DNA of 62,347 nt from an uncultured Flavobacteriaceae bacterium (GCA_905182835.1 CAJJDI010000023.1:1-62347), one strand, 5' to 3'; numbered from the stretch's first letter, positions 28,426-37,770 are shown. Notes: generated by a model from the letters alone, not told the origin. Made by a program: numbers and translations.

Positions 28426-30612
28426 TTAATTTGCAACTTCACTCAAGAATTTAATTCTAAATAATCTTAAATCCTCTTCTTCATATTCTCCGTCAAATTC
28501 ATCAATCGCTAAACTAATGTCATCAGATTCAGATTCCATAAAATATTCATCAAGTTCTTCTTGCTGATCTTCATCAAATAAATAATCAATCCAATACTTA
28601 ATATTTAGCTTGGTACCAGAATAAACTATCACTTCCATTTCTTTAATAAAATCCATCATATCTAGAGACTTTGCTGATGCAATATCATCAAGTGGGAGTT
28701 TTCTGTCTATACTTTGAATTATGTATAGTTTTAGAGCTGAATTTGACCCTGTAGACTTTACTACTACATCTTCCTGAATGACAATATTATTTTCATTAAC
28801 ATAATCGGCTATTAATTCAATGAATTCAGGACCGTATTTTTTTGACTTACCCTCACCAACTCCATGAATTGTAGACATTTCAGGAATTGTTGTAGGGTAC
28901 TTTAAAGTCATATCATTTAAAGAAGGATCTTGAAAAATTACAAATGGTGGTATATTCAATTTATGCGCTATATCTTTTCTCAATTTTTTTAACATTTTAA
29001 GTAAAATTTCATCACCAGAAATGTTTGAGCTTTTTATAAATGTGTTTTTACCAGACTGACCCTTGTAGTGGTGGTCTTTAGTCATCATAAAAGAGATAGG
29101 GTTATCTAAGAAGTCAAGGCCCATTTTAGTCATTTTCACAATCCCGTAGGTCTCAATGTCTTTTTTCAATAAAAGACCTACTATGCACTGTCTAATCAAT
29201 GCCATCCAGTATTCATAAGGCTTGCCTTTTCCAATAGAAAATAAAGGGCTCTTTATAATACTATGAGATTTAATCAACGCATTTTCTTTACCTACTAAAA
29301 TATTTACTAAATCTTTTGATTTATAAATCTCTTTAGTCTGATGTATTATCTTAATTAGATTTAAAACATCAAGCTTAGCTTCAGACTTTGGTTTAGGGTA
29401 TTTCATGTTATCATCTAACATACCACCTTCACCTGTATTGTTATCGAACTCTTCACCAAAATAGTGTAGTATAAATTTTCTTCTAGAAATTGACGTTTCT
29501 GCATAAGAAACCATCTCTTGTAATAAAGCATGGCCAATTTCTTGTTCTGCAACTGGTTTACCAGACATGAATTTTTCTAACTTTTCAATGTCTTTGTATG
29601 CATAATAAGCTATACAATGCCCCTCACCTCCATCACGACCAGCTCTCCCAGTTTCCTGATAGTAACTCTCAATACTTTTTGGTATATCGTGATGAATAAC
29701 AAACCGAACATCCGGCTTATCAATACCCATTCCAAAAGCAATTGTAGCTACTATAATGTCTACATCCTCCATTAAAAACATATCTTGATGCTTAGCTCTA
29801 GTTTTGGAGTCCAATCCAGCGTGATATGGCAAAGCATTGATCTCATTAACCTGTAATAAATAAGCTAATTCTTCTACTTTTTTTCTACTTAGACAGTAAA
29901 TTATTCCAGATTTTCCAATATTATTTTTTATGTACTTTATAATATCTTTTTCAACTTCACTATCTTTTGTCCTAACCTCATAATACAAATTAGGTCTATT
30001 AAACGATGCTTTAAAAGTATTAGCTCCAGAAATTTTTAAATTTTTAATTATGTCTTCCTGTACTTTTTCAGTAGCTGTAGCAGTTAAGCCGATAATTGGT
30101 ATATCTTTATCTAGCCTATCTAATATATTTCTTAAGTTTCTGTAATCAGGCCGAAAGTCGTGTCCCCATTCACTTATACAGTGGGCCTCGTCAACAGCCA
30201 TAAATGAAATATTTTGATTTTTCAAAAATTCAATATTTGATTCTTTAGATAATGATTCTGGAGCCATGTAAAGCAATTTGGTTTTACCGCTCGAAATATC
30301 CAGTTTTACATTATCAATTTCAGTTTTATTTAAAGAAGAGTTTAACACATGAGCTACTGCTGTTTCATTAGAAATAAATCTTAACGAGTCAACTTGATTT
30401 TTCATAAGTGCTATAAGGGGGGAAACTACTATCGCTGTACCTTCTTTCATAAGAGCAGGTAGTTGATAACACAAAGACTTACCCGCACCTGTAGGCATTA
30501 TTACAAATGTATCTTTCTTATCAAGTAGACTCTTAATTACGCTTTCTTGTAGACCTTTAAACTGATCAAAACCAAAGTATTTTTTTAACTCTAAATGAAG
30601 ATTATGTTCCAA
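28426..30612 (-). CDS. recQ: RecQ-family DNA helicase
   Basis: 728 residues. The SF2 helicase core has Walker A MPTGAGKS, DEAH (VDEAHCISEWGHDFRP), TATATE and the motif VI region QETGRAGRDG. RQC-type winged-helix and HRDC-like (about 525-600, ending IHGVGEGKSKKYG) regions follow, then a further C-terminal segment and an acidic tail. The four zinc-binding cysteines expected after HYFGE are absent. It unwinds recombination and replication intermediates. The start is TTG at 30612. It is divergent from kdsD, an arrangement usual in this lineage. Confidence 0.93.
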   Translation of the reverse strand: MEHNLHLELKKYFGFDQFKGLQESVIKSLLDKKDTFVIMPTGAGKSLCYQLPALMKEGTAIVVSPLIALMKNQVDSLRFISNETAVAHVLNSSLNKTEIDNVKLDISSGKTKLLYMAPESLSKESNIEFLKNQNISFMAVDEAHCISEWGHDFRPDYRNLRNILDRLDKDIPIIGLTATATEKVQEDIIKNLKISGANTFKASFNRPNLYYEVRTKDSEVEKDIIKYIKNNIGKSGIIYCLSRKKVEELAYLLQVNEINALPYHAGLDSKTRAKHQDMFLMEDVDIIVATIAFGMGIDKPDVRFVIHHDIPKSIESYYQETGRAGRDGGEGHCIAYYAYKDIEKLEKFMSGKPVAEQEIGHALLQEMVSYAETSISRRKFILHYFGEEFDNNTGEGGMLDDNMKYPKPKSEAKLDVLNLIKIIHQTKEIYKSKDLVNILVGKENALIKSHSIIKSPLFSIGKGKPYEYWMALIRQCIVGLLLKKDIETYGIVKMTKMGLDFLDNPISFMMTKDHHYKGQSGKNTFIKSSNISGDEILLKMLKKLRKDIAHKLNIPPFVIFQDPSLNDMTLKYPTTIPEMSTIHGVGEGKSKKYGPEFIELIADYVNENNIVIQEDVVVKSTGSNSALKLYIIQSIDRKLPLDDIASAKSLDMMDFIKEMEVIVYSGTKLNIKYWIDYLFDEDQQEELDEYFMESESDDISLAIDEFDGEYEEEDLRLFRIKFLSEVAN

Positions 30613-30767
30613 TATGTTCTTAAAATTTAAATAAATTATTATACATCACTTCTCATTCTTAAATATATTATCTTGAAATAAATTAGAGTCTGATAAAAAT
30701 TTTGTTTTTTTGTATATAATAAATATAGTGCATAAGTAAATTATTTAAAAACTAAAACTAAAAAAAA

Positions 30768-31739
30768 TTGAATTCAAATCAATCAATCTTAGATATAATT
30801 AAAGAAACTATCGATTTACAAAGTGATAGTATCCGTGATTTAAATAAATATGTAGATATTGACTTTGTTAATTCCATACTATTAATTCTAAAATCAAAAG
30901 GAAGGGTTATAGTTAGTGGTATTGGTAAAAGCGCTATTATAGCCCAGAAAATTGTTGCAACTTTCAATTCAACGGGCACACCATCAATTTTCATGCACGC
31001 TGCAGATGCTATTCACGGTGACTTAGGTCTTGTTCAAAAAGAGGATGTGGTTATTTGCATATCTAAAAGTGGTAACACTCCAGAAATTAAAGCACTAGTT
31101 CCATTTATAAAAGCTAGTGACTCAAATAAATTAATTGCAATAACTGGTGATTTGAGTTCATTTTTAGCATTAAATGCAGATTTAGTGTTAAATTCTAATG
31201 TAAAAAAAGAAGCTTGTCCAAACAACCTTGCACCAACCACAAGTACAACAGCTCAATTAGTGATTGGCGATGCATTAGCTGTAGCTTTATTAAAGCTAAG
31301 AGGTTTTGGATCGAAAGATTTTGCTAAGTATCACCCAGGAGGTAGTTTGGGTAAAAAATTATATTTAAAAGTAGAGGACTTAATAAATATAAATGATAAA
31401 CCTAAAATCAACATTAACGATAACATTAGTAAAGTAATAATTGAAATGTCTGAAAAAATGCTAGGTGCTGTTGTGGTAATAAATAAAGAAAACAATATTG
31501 AAGGGATAATTACAGATGGAGATCTAAGACGACAACTTATAAAAAGTTTAGAGATATCAAAAATTACGGCAGGAGAAATAATGACAATAAAGCCTCTTAT
31601 AATTAATTCAAAAATGATGGCAATAGAAGCATTTAAAATAATGAAGTTAAAAAAAATATCACATCTAATTGTTGAAGAAGACAATAAATATCATGGGATT
31701 ATACATATACAAAGCATTATTAAAGAAGGAATAATTTAA
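30768..31739 (+). CDS. kdsD: D-arabinose 5-phosphate isomerase (KdsD/KpsF)
   Basis: Converts ribulose 5-phosphate to arabinose 5-phosphate, the first step toward Kdo for LPS. An SIS domain (about 35-175: SGIGKSAIIAQK, ISKSGNTPE) is followed by two CBS repeats (about 200-323). 323 residues is full length. The start is TTG at 30768 with MNSNQSILDII. It leads kdsD-tatC-lptB, spaced 3 bases and a 4-base overlap, joining Kdo supply with LPS transport. Confidence 0.93.
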   Translation: MNSNQSILDIIKETIDLQSDSIRDLNKYVDIDFVNSILLILKSKGRVIVSGIGKSAIIAQKIVATFNSTGTPSIFMHAADAIHGDLGLVQKEDVVICISKSGNTPEIKALVPFIKASDSNKLIAITGDLSSFLALNADLVLNSNVKKEACPNNLAPTTSTTAQLVIGDALAVALLKLRGFGSKDFAKYHPGGSLGKKLYLKVEDLININDKPKININDNISKVIIEMSEKMLGAVVVINKENNIEGIITDGDLRRQLIKSLEISKITAGEIMTIKPLIINSKMMAIEAFKIMKLKKISHLIVEEDNKYHGIIHIQSIIKEGII

Positions 31740-31742
31740 GGT

Positions 31743-32552
31743 ATGAGTAACATAAATGAAATGTCATTTATAGACCATTTAGAAGAGCTAAGGTGGAATA
31801 TTATTAGATCACTAATTGCTATTATGATCACGGCTTGTGTTTGTTTTGTTTACAAAGATTTTATTTTTGATGTGATAATTTTTGGTCCAAAAAAATTATC
31901 TTTTCCAACATATAGATTACTCTGTAATGCTGCTACTTTTGTAAACATTGAAACAAATTTTTGTGCTGAAGAATTCCCCTTTGTTATTCAAAACAGAACT
32001 ATGGCTGGTCAGTTCTCTGCCCATATCTGGACATCTATAATTGGAGGGTTTATTATTTCATTCCCTTATGTAATTTATGAAGTATGGAAATTCATAAGTC
32101 CTGGAATGCATAAAAATGAAAGAAAAAAATCTAGAGGCTTCATCTTTGTTTCTTCAGTATTATTTTTTACTGGCGTTTTATTTGGTTATTATGTAGTTAC
32201 ACCATTTTCAATAAACTTTCTTGGCTCATATCAAGTGTCAAAAGAGGTTTTAAATGAGATAGATCTGAGTTCATTTATAGGACTAGTAAGGTCGTCTTCA
32301 CTAGCTTGTGGCATTGTATTTGAACTGCCTATAATTATGTATTTTTTAACAAAAGTTGGCTTAGTGACACCTGAAATTTTGATAAATTACAGAAAATATG
32401 CATTAATAATTGTATTAATATTAGCAGCTGTAATAACACCACCAGATGTTGCAAGTCAAATAATTGTAGCTATTCCAATCCTTATTCTATATCAGATTAG
32501 TATATATATATCTAGATATGTAATTAAAAAAGATTTAAAAAAAAATAAATGA
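31743..32552 (+). CDS. tatC: twin-arginine translocase subunit TatC
   Basis: 269 residues with six membrane spans. The N-terminal signature SFIDHLEELRWNI binds the twin-arginine signal. A periplasmic loop after span 1 holds Cys in RLLCNAA and TNFCAEE, which could form a disulfide. TatC exports folded proteins with TatA/TatB, neither of which is in view. It lies 3 bases after kdsD and overlaps lptB by 4 (ATGA). Confidence 0.95.
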   Translation: MSNINEMSFIDHLEELRWNIIRSLIAIMITACVCFVYKDFIFDVIIFGPKKLSFPTYRLLCNAATFVNIETNFCAEEFPFVIQNRTMAGQFSAHIWTSIIGGFIISFPYVIYEVWKFISPGMHKNERKKSRGFIFVSSVLFFTGVLFGYYVVTPFSINFLGSYQVSKEVLNEIDLSSFIGLVRSSSLACGIVFELPIIMYFLTKVGLVTPEILINYRKYALIIVLILAAVITPPDVASQIIVAIPILILYQISIYISRYVIKKDLKKNK

Positions 32553-33289
32553 TATTAAAAGCTCAAAATTTAATGAAATCCTATAGTGGGAAAAAGGTAG
32601 TTAAAGATATTTCACTAACTGTAAACCAAGGTGAGATTGTTGGTTTATTAGGACCAAATGGGGCAGGTAAAACAACTTCATTCTATATGATAGTTGGTTT
32701 AATAAAACCCAATGGAGGTAAAATATATCTAGATAATGAAGAGATTACAAGTTTCCCAATGTACAAGAGGGCTCAAAGTGGCATTGGCTATTTAGCACAA
32801 GAAGCATCCGTTTTTAGAAAATTAAGTGTGGAGGACAATATTTTAAGTGTACTTCAACTTACAAAACTTTCAAAAAAACAACAGTTAGAAAAAATGGAGT
32901 CGTTAATTGATGAATTTGGACTTAACCACATAAGAAAAAATAGAGGGGATTTACTTTCAGGTGGGGAAAGAAGAAGGACAGAAATTGCTAGAGCATTAGC
33001 GACAGACCCCAGTTTTATTTTATTAGACGAACCTTTTGCAGGTGTAGATCCTGTTGCTGTTGAAGATATTCAAAGAATAATATCCAAATTGACAAAAAAA
33101 AATATCGGTATTTTGATTACAGATCACAATGTTCAAGAAACATTGGCAATTACAGATAGAACATATCTAATGTTTGAAGGAAATATATTAAAAGACGGAA
33201 AACCAGAAGAGCTTGCGGAAGATGAAATGGTTAGAAAAGTCTATTTAGGTCAAAACTTTGAGCTTAGAAAAAAAAATTTAAACTTGTAA
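32549..33289 (+). CDS. lptB: LPS export ATPase LptB
   Basis: 246 residues, the cytoplasmic ATPase of the LptBFGC machine that extracts LPS from the inner membrane. Walker A LLGPNGAGKTT, Q-loop region YLAQEASVF, signature LSGGERRRTEIARAL and Walker B FILLDEPFAGVDP are all present. The PVAVEDIQ segment after Walker B is typical of LptB rather than amino-acid ABC transporters. Overlap with tatC implies co-expression with Kdo supply. Confidence 0.95.
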   Translation: MILKAQNLMKSYSGKKVVKDISLTVNQGEIVGLLGPNGAGKTTSFYMIVGLIKPNGGKIYLDNEEITSFPMYKRAQSGIGYLAQEASVFRKLSVEDNILSVLQLTKLSKKQQLEKMESLIDEFGLNHIRKNRGDLLSGGERRRTEIARALATDPSFILLDEPFAGVDPVAVEDIQRIISKLTKKNIGILITDHNVQETLAITDRTYLMFEGNILKDGKPEELAEDEMVRKVYLGQNFELRKKNLNL

Positions 33290-33297
33290 ATCAAATC

Positions 33298-34017
33298 TTA
33301 TCTAAGAGTAATAATAGAGGAAACAAAATATATTAGAAACAAAATTGGAATAGCTAAATATCCAAATACAATCAATGATATTGCAGTACTTATTATTATA
33401 AAATAACGAATATTATTTTCTTTACTGAGTGAATAATTCTTAAACTTCAAAGAGATTAATTTTAAGTTTGAATTCAATAAATAACTAGATATAAGAATAA
33501 GTGCAATTAGAAAAATTTCATTTTTAATTAAATTCAAAAGAAATTCATTATCACTATTCTCTAATATTAATAATAAAGATAGTATTAGTATTGTATTTGC
33601 AGGAACAGGTAAGCCTATAAAATAACCTTTTGAATCTTCTTGTATATTAAACTTTGCCAATCTGTAAGCAGATGCTATCGTAATTAAAAAAGCAAAATAA
33701 GGAAGTAAATCATTTGAAATAAATGAAATATTTAAATCTACATATTTTTCTAATACCCTGTAAATAATAATTGCTGGAACTACCCCACTAGTAACTAAAT
33801 CAGCTAAAGAATCTAACTCTAATCCTAACTTTGACTGAACGTTTAATCTTCTTGCCAATAATCCATCTAATAGATCAAAAAAAATACCTAAAAAAATAAC
33901 AAAAGCAACTGTATTAACTTGAATATCAATAAATTCACTTTCAAATAATAACACTATAGCAATACACCCACAAAAAAGATTAGAAAGAGTCAGGAAATTA
34001 GGGATATGTTTTAACAT
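33298..34017 (-). CDS. pssA: CDP-diacylglycerol-serine O-phosphatidyltransferase
   Basis: Makes phosphatidylserine, the precursor of phosphatidylethanolamine. 239 residues with about seven spans. The CDP-alcohol phosphatidyltransferase motif DG-x2-AR-x8-G-x3-D-x3-D is read in LDGLLARR through LDSLAD (about residues 50-72). It starts IPNFLTLSNLFCGC, typical of PssA. It ends 8 bases from lptB on the opposite strand, with no terminator between. Confidence 0.93.
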   Translation of the reverse strand: MLKHIPNFLTLSNLFCGCIAIVLLFESEFIDIQVNTVAFVIFLGIFFDLLDGLLARRLNVQSKLGLELDSLADLVTSGVVPAIIIYRVLEKYVDLNISFISNDLLPYFAFLITIASAYRLAKFNIQEDSKGYFIGLPVPANTILILSLLLILENSDNEFLLNLIKNEIFLIALILISSYLLNSNLKLISLKFKNYSLSKENNIRYFIIISTAISLIVFGYLAIPILFLIYFVSSIITLR

Positions 34018-34047
34018 AATAATAATTTAAATGTAAAAGTAATAAAC

Positions 34048-34055
34048 TAATTTTG
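34048..34055 (+). promoter_or_regulatory. -7 promoter element of the PorV-like gene
   Basis: TAATTTTG matches TAnnTTTG, 50 bases before the ATG at 34106. No clear -33 TTG is seen at the right distance. Confidence 0.4.
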
Positions 34056-34105
34056 TATAAGTTATTATATACACAATAAGCTTTAGTTTAGTTTGTTTAT
34101 AAAGT

Positions 34106-35173
34106 ATGAGAGTTTTTAAACATTTAATATTCTTTTTTGTTATTGTAGTCCATTCACAAAACAATTCAAAATACTCAAATGAGTTTATGAATATAGGAGT
34201 AGATGCGGCTTCTATCTCAATGAGTGGAGCAGTCACTTCTACGACTAATAATGTCAACTCTGGTTATTGGAATCCAGCTGGTTTAGTAGAAATAGAAGAA
34301 AGTGGAATATCACTAATGCATTCTAATTATTTCGCAAATATTGCAAGCTATAACTATTTAGCTTATGCCTCTCCTATTGATGATAGATCTTCAATTGGGT
34401 TTTCAATGATTAGGTTTGGAGTAGATGATATTCTTGATACTACACAACTAATTGATGATCAGGGTAATATTAATTATGATAGAATTAATTTATTTTCCGC
34501 TGTTGATTACGGATTTATCGTTTCCTATGCTAGAAAAATGCTAACAAAAGACATCAGCTACGGTATTAATGCTAAAATTATAAGAAGGCTTATTGGAGAA
34601 TTTGCAACGTCATGGGGTTTTGGATTTGATATAGGAATCCAATTAAAAACCAATAATAATTGGAAATTCGGTTTAATGGCTAGAGATATTACTACTACAT
34701 ACAACTCATGGTCAATAAATGAAAGTAGATTAAGTGACATTCAAAATGCGATTGACGGTCAGAATCAAGAAATTCCTAACTCAACAGAAATTACAATTCC
34801 TAAGATTCAATTTGGAGTTTCAAAATATCATACTTTTAATTATGATTATACTTTACTAACAGCATTTGATTTAATAATGAAGTTTGAACAAAATAACAAC
34901 TTATTATCTACAGAATTCGTCAGTATAAATCCAGCACTTGGTTTCGAGTTAGGATATATAGATACTGTTTTTTTAAGATTGGGCTTAGGTAATTTCCAAA
35001 ATGAAATTGAATTTGACAATAGTAACAATATGACATTTCAACCAAATTTTGGAGTAGGAATTAAATATAAAGATATAGAAATTGATTACGCTTTTACCGA
35101 TATTGGCGATCAGAGTGTAGCACTTTACTCTAATATATTTTCTCTAAAAATTAACTTTAATATATTTAGATAA
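34106..35173 (+). CDS. PorV/PorQ-family outer-membrane barrel
   Basis: 355 residues. The signal peptide is about 1-18 (ending VVHSQ). The opening EFMNIGVDAASISMSGAV and the NVNSGYWNPAGL motif are those of the PorV/PorQ family, FadL-like barrels linked to type IX secretion. The C-terminus ends in an aromatic beta strand (LKINFNIFR). PorV itself shuttles T9SS substrates, but paralogs are common and this copy lies away from other T9SS machinery genes, so its role is uncertain. The stop abuts the start of the DUF4105 gene. Confidence 0.82.
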   Translation: MRVFKHLIFFFVIVVHSQNNSKYSNEFMNIGVDAASISMSGAVTSTTNNVNSGYWNPAGLVEIEESGISLMHSNYFANIASYNYLAYASPIDDRSSIGFSMIRFGVDDILDTTQLIDDQGNINYDRINLFSAVDYGFIVSYARKMLTKDISYGINAKIIRRLIGEFATSWGFGFDIGIQLKTNNNWKFGLMARDITTTYNSWSINESRLSDIQNAIDGQNQEIPNSTEITIPKIQFGVSKYHTFNYDYTLLTAFDLIMKFEQNNNLLSTEFVSINPALGFELGYIDTVFLRLGLGNFQNEIEFDNSNNMTFQPNFGVGIKYKDIEIDYAFTDIGDQSVALYSNIFSLKINFNIFR

Positions 35174-36355
35174 ATGATGAAAACTAGAATCTTTACACTA
35201 CTTCTATTTATTTCTAGTTTCATAAGTGCACAAACTAATGACTACACTATAAGTGTATTAACTATCGGGCCAGGAACCTCTTTAAGTGATTCCTTTGGAC
35301 ATAGCGCAATTAGAGTACAGAGTAAGGAAAAGAAATATGATCTTGTATTTAATTACGGTGTATTTGATTTTAATGACCCACAGTTTTACTCTAATTTCAT
35401 AAAAGGTTACTTAAACTATAGCCTGGGAGTAAATTATTTTAAAGATTTTAAATCCAGTTACATTTCTAATAATAGATCGATAAAAGAACAAGTACTACAA
35501 TTACCTGACAAACTAAAAGAAAAGCTAGTTGAAAAATTAATTTTTAATTCCCAACCTGAAAACAAAGATTATTTTTATGATTATTTTTTAAATAACTGTA
35601 CAACAATTATAAAAGACCATATTAATGAATCACTTGTCCAGTTTGATTATAGGAATAATTATAACCTTCTAAGCAAAGACAAGAACTCATATCGAAGTTT
35701 GATTTATGAAAATATAAACAAAAACTCCTGGGGTTCATTAGGTATTGACATCTGCTTAGGTTCCTATATAGATCAACGAATAGATCCTGAAAAAAATACC
35801 TTTTTACCTGAATATCTATTTGAATATTTAAATTATTCTTATTACAATTATTCAAATATTGATAAAGTAGTTGAAGAAATTAAACTTGTTAAAAGTATTA
35901 GATTTATAAATAAAGTCAAGGAAATTGAAAAGTCAAGATTAAATAATTCTTTAACTTCCCCTCTATTTATTTTTATTTTAATATTTACAGCTTTATTCTT
36001 ACTGAGTTACAAAAAGAGAAAAAATAAAAAAATTCATTTAGCATTAGAATCTATTCATATACTAACCACGATGATAGGTTGTTTATTAATATTTTTGTGG
36101 TTTTTTACGGACCACAGTACAGCAGCGTTTAACTATAATTTACTATGGGCTAATCCAATGAATTTTATACTATTAATTAGTGTACTTAATAAGAAATGGA
36201 AAATTGCATACCTAAAGCTATTACTCTTGTCTTTAGTTCTAATTGTCTTACACTCCATAACAGAAGTTCAGGTTTTTAATATAGGGTTGTACCCTCTATT
36301 TATCTTCCTTGCTTACAGATATATACAATTAATTAAGTATTACTCAAAAGCCTGA
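35174..36355 (+). CDS. DUF4105 / Lnb N-terminal-domain membrane protein
   Basis: 393 residues. The signal peptide is about 1-19 (ISAQ). A DUF4105 periplasmic domain (about 20-180) contains SVLTIGPGTSLSDSFGHSAIRV, with a His that may belong to a catalytic site, and NNCTTIIKD with a candidate Cys. About five membrane spans follow (about 258-390). This domain is related to the Lnb lipoprotein N-acyl transfer enzymes, but activity is not shown here. It starts directly after the PorV-like stop and shares one base with the next gene. Confidence 0.82.
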   Translation: MMKTRIFTLLLFISSFISAQTNDYTISVLTIGPGTSLSDSFGHSAIRVQSKEKKYDLVFNYGVFDFNDPQFYSNFIKGYLNYSLGVNYFKDFKSSYISNNRSIKEQVLQLPDKLKEKLVEKLIFNSQPENKDYFYDYFLNNCTTIIKDHINESLVQFDYRNNYNLLSKDKNSYRSLIYENINKNSWGSLGIDICLGSYIDQRIDPEKNTFLPEYLFEYLNYSYYNYSNIDKVVEEIKLVKSIRFINKVKEIEKSRLNNSLTSPLFIFILIFTALFLLSYKKRKNKKIHLALESIHILTTMIGCLLIFLWFFTDHSTAAFNYNLLWANPMNFILLISVLNKKWKIAYLKLLLLSLVLIVLHSITEVQVFNIGLYPLFIFLAYRYIQLIKYYSKA

Positions 36356-36780
36356 TGATCTATAAAGCTTTAAGGTTTATTAGTCATCTTTACAATTCTT
36401 CAAATCAATACTCTGTTCATTCACCTGTTGTTTACAAGTTGTTGACAGAGTGTATTTATAAAGAGGGGAAAAAAAAATTAAAAAAAAATATTCATTTCTT
36501 GAATTTGAGCCTTACTAAAAATTATAAAAAACAATTTTCAATAAACACCATTGAAAATATATTAACAAATAAATTATCTAAAATTTTAAAAGAATATTGC
36601 AAAAATAAAGAAAACACGATTTTAATAATTAAAAATATAAAATTCAAAAATGAATATTCAATTTGGAAACAGTTAATCAAAAGAAAAGAAATCCAAGTAA
36701 GTATAGATTTTTATTATTTTGGAATAATAATTTTAAAGGTTAATAAACTACAAAAACAAGATTATATAATTAGGTTATAA
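36355..36780 (+). CDS. core-deleted relative of a flavobacterial SAM methyltransferase
   Basis: 141 residues, very Lys/Asn/Ile-rich. The N-terminus (residues 1-35, with NQYSVHSPVVYKLLTECIY) resembles the start of a flavobacterial class I methyltransferase family I recall as about 240 residues long with a Gly-x-HSP-F-V-type opening. The last 50 residues (TILIIKNIKF, then IWKQL and VSIDFYYFGIIILK) resemble that family's end. The intervening SAM-binding Rossmann core with its glycine-rich motif is missing. The frame is open and overlaps the upstream stop (TGATG), so it may still be translated. Loss of enzyme activity is inferred; the family link is from memory and moderate. Confidence 0.55.
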   Translation: MIYKALRFISHLYNSSNQYSVHSPVVYKLLTECIYKEGKKKLKKNIHFLNLSLTKNYKKQFSINTIENILTNKLSKILKEYCKNKENTILIIKNIKFKNEYSIWKQLIKRKEIQVSIDFYYFGIIILKVNKLQKQDYIIRL

Positions 36781-36814
36781 TATTTGTATATTTAAATCGA
36801 ATAACAAGTAGCTT

Positions 36815-37360
36815 ATGAAAATTTATACAAAAAGCGGAGACAAAGGAAACACTTCATTAATAGGTGGCAAAAGAGTAGCTAAGGATGAAATTCAAATTGA
36901 AGCATATGGTACAATTGATGAACTAAACTCTAATTTAGGTTTATTAAGAGATTACTGCGTGTTAAAAAGAGATAAAAGTTTTATTTTAGACATACAAGAA
37001 AATCTGTTTATTATTGGGTCTTTACTAGCCATTGATTATTCAAATAACCAAAAAGAGCATATCAACTTCTCTAAAGAAAAAAATTCTTCTATTGAAAAAG
37101 AAATAGATAGAATTAGTTTAACCCTTCCAGTAATGACAAACTTTGTAATACCTGGTGGACATGTCACCGTATCTACTTGCCATATTTCAAGAAGTGTTTG
37201 TAGAAGAGCTGAAAGAAATTGTATCCAATTCAATAAAGAGAATCAGCTAAACGAAAACATTTTAATATATCTAAATAGACTATCTGATTATTTATTTATT
37301 CTATCTAGGAAAATTACACAAGACACAAATACGCAGGAAATCAAGTGGATTAATAAGTAA
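36815..37360 (+). CDS. cob(I)alamin adenosyltransferase, PduO type
   Basis: Transfers adenosyl from ATP to cobalamin, making coenzyme B12. The ATP-binding N-terminal signature MKIYTKSGDKGNTSLIGGKR and the motif EAYGTIDELNSNLG are clear, and the active-site helix SRSVCRRAERN is intact. 181 residues is normal. A likely client is methylmalonyl-CoA mutase, whose chaperone MeaB is encoded at 41161; the mutase itself is not in view. Confidence 0.93.
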   Translation: MKIYTKSGDKGNTSLIGGKRVAKDEIQIEAYGTIDELNSNLGLLRDYCVLKRDKSFILDIQENLFIIGSLLAIDYSNNQKEHINFSKEKNSSIEKEIDRISLTLPVMTNFVIPGGHVTVSTCHISRSVCRRAERNCIQFNKENQLNENILIYLNRLSDYLFILSRKITQDTNTQEIKWINK

Positions 37361-37383
37361 TTGTGAAATAACATTCAAATAAC

Positions 37384-37413
37384 TTGTGAAATTCCATTAA
37401 AAATTTATTTTTG
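37384..37413 (+). promoter_or_regulatory. -33/-7 promoter of the DUF2795 gene
   Basis: TTG (37384-37386), 19 bases, TATTTTTG (37406-37413): full match to the flavobacterial consensus. The ATG is 23 bases downstream. Confidence 0.65.
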
Positions 37414-37436
37414 CAAATTATAAAACTTTATTTACT

Positions 37437-37658
37437 ATGTATTGGACACTAGAATTAGCATCATTTTTAAGTGATGCACCTTGGCCAGCAACCAAAGACG
37501 AATTAATAGATTATTCTATTAGAACAGGATCTCCATTAGAAGTAGTTGAGAACTTACAATCTATTGAAGATGAAGGAGATCTATATGAACAAATTCAAGA
37601 AATTTGGCCTGACTACCCTACTGATGATGATTATCTTTGGAATGAAGATGAGTATTAA
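37437..37658 (+). CDS. small acidic DUF2795 protein
   Basis: 73 residues matching DUF2795: MYWTLELASFLSDAPWPATKDELIDY, then an acidic C-terminus ending DDDYLWNEDEY. The function is not known. In flavobacteria it is regularly found just upstream of secA, as here. It has its own full promoter and terminator, so it forms a separate short transcript, probably abundant. Confidence 0.85.
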   Translation: MYWTLELASFLSDAPWPATKDELIDYSIRTGSPLEVVENLQSIEDEGDLYEQIQEIWPDYPTDDDYLWNEDEY

Positions 37659-37666
37659 TAAATTAT

Positions 37667-37696
37667 AAAAAAAAGTCTCATTAGAGACTTTTTTTT
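37667..37696 (+). terminator. intrinsic terminator after the DUF2795 gene
   Basis: GTCTC (37675-37679), loop ATTA, GAGAC (37684-37688), flanked by a run of A before and eight T after, so the stem can extend to 12 or more pairs. Nine bases after the stop codon. Confidence 0.85.
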
Positions 37697-37732
37697 ATTA
37701 CACATTTACTTCAAAAGAAAAGCAACAAATCG

Positions 37733-37740
37733 TATCTTTG
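37733..37740 (+). promoter_or_regulatory. -7 promoter element of secA
   Basis: TATCTTTG matches TAnnTTTG and lies 30 bases before the secA ATG. It follows the DUF2795 terminator, so secA is a separate unit. Confidence 0.5.
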
Positions 37741-37770
37741 ATTTTTCTATTTTAAAAAAAAATAAATTTA

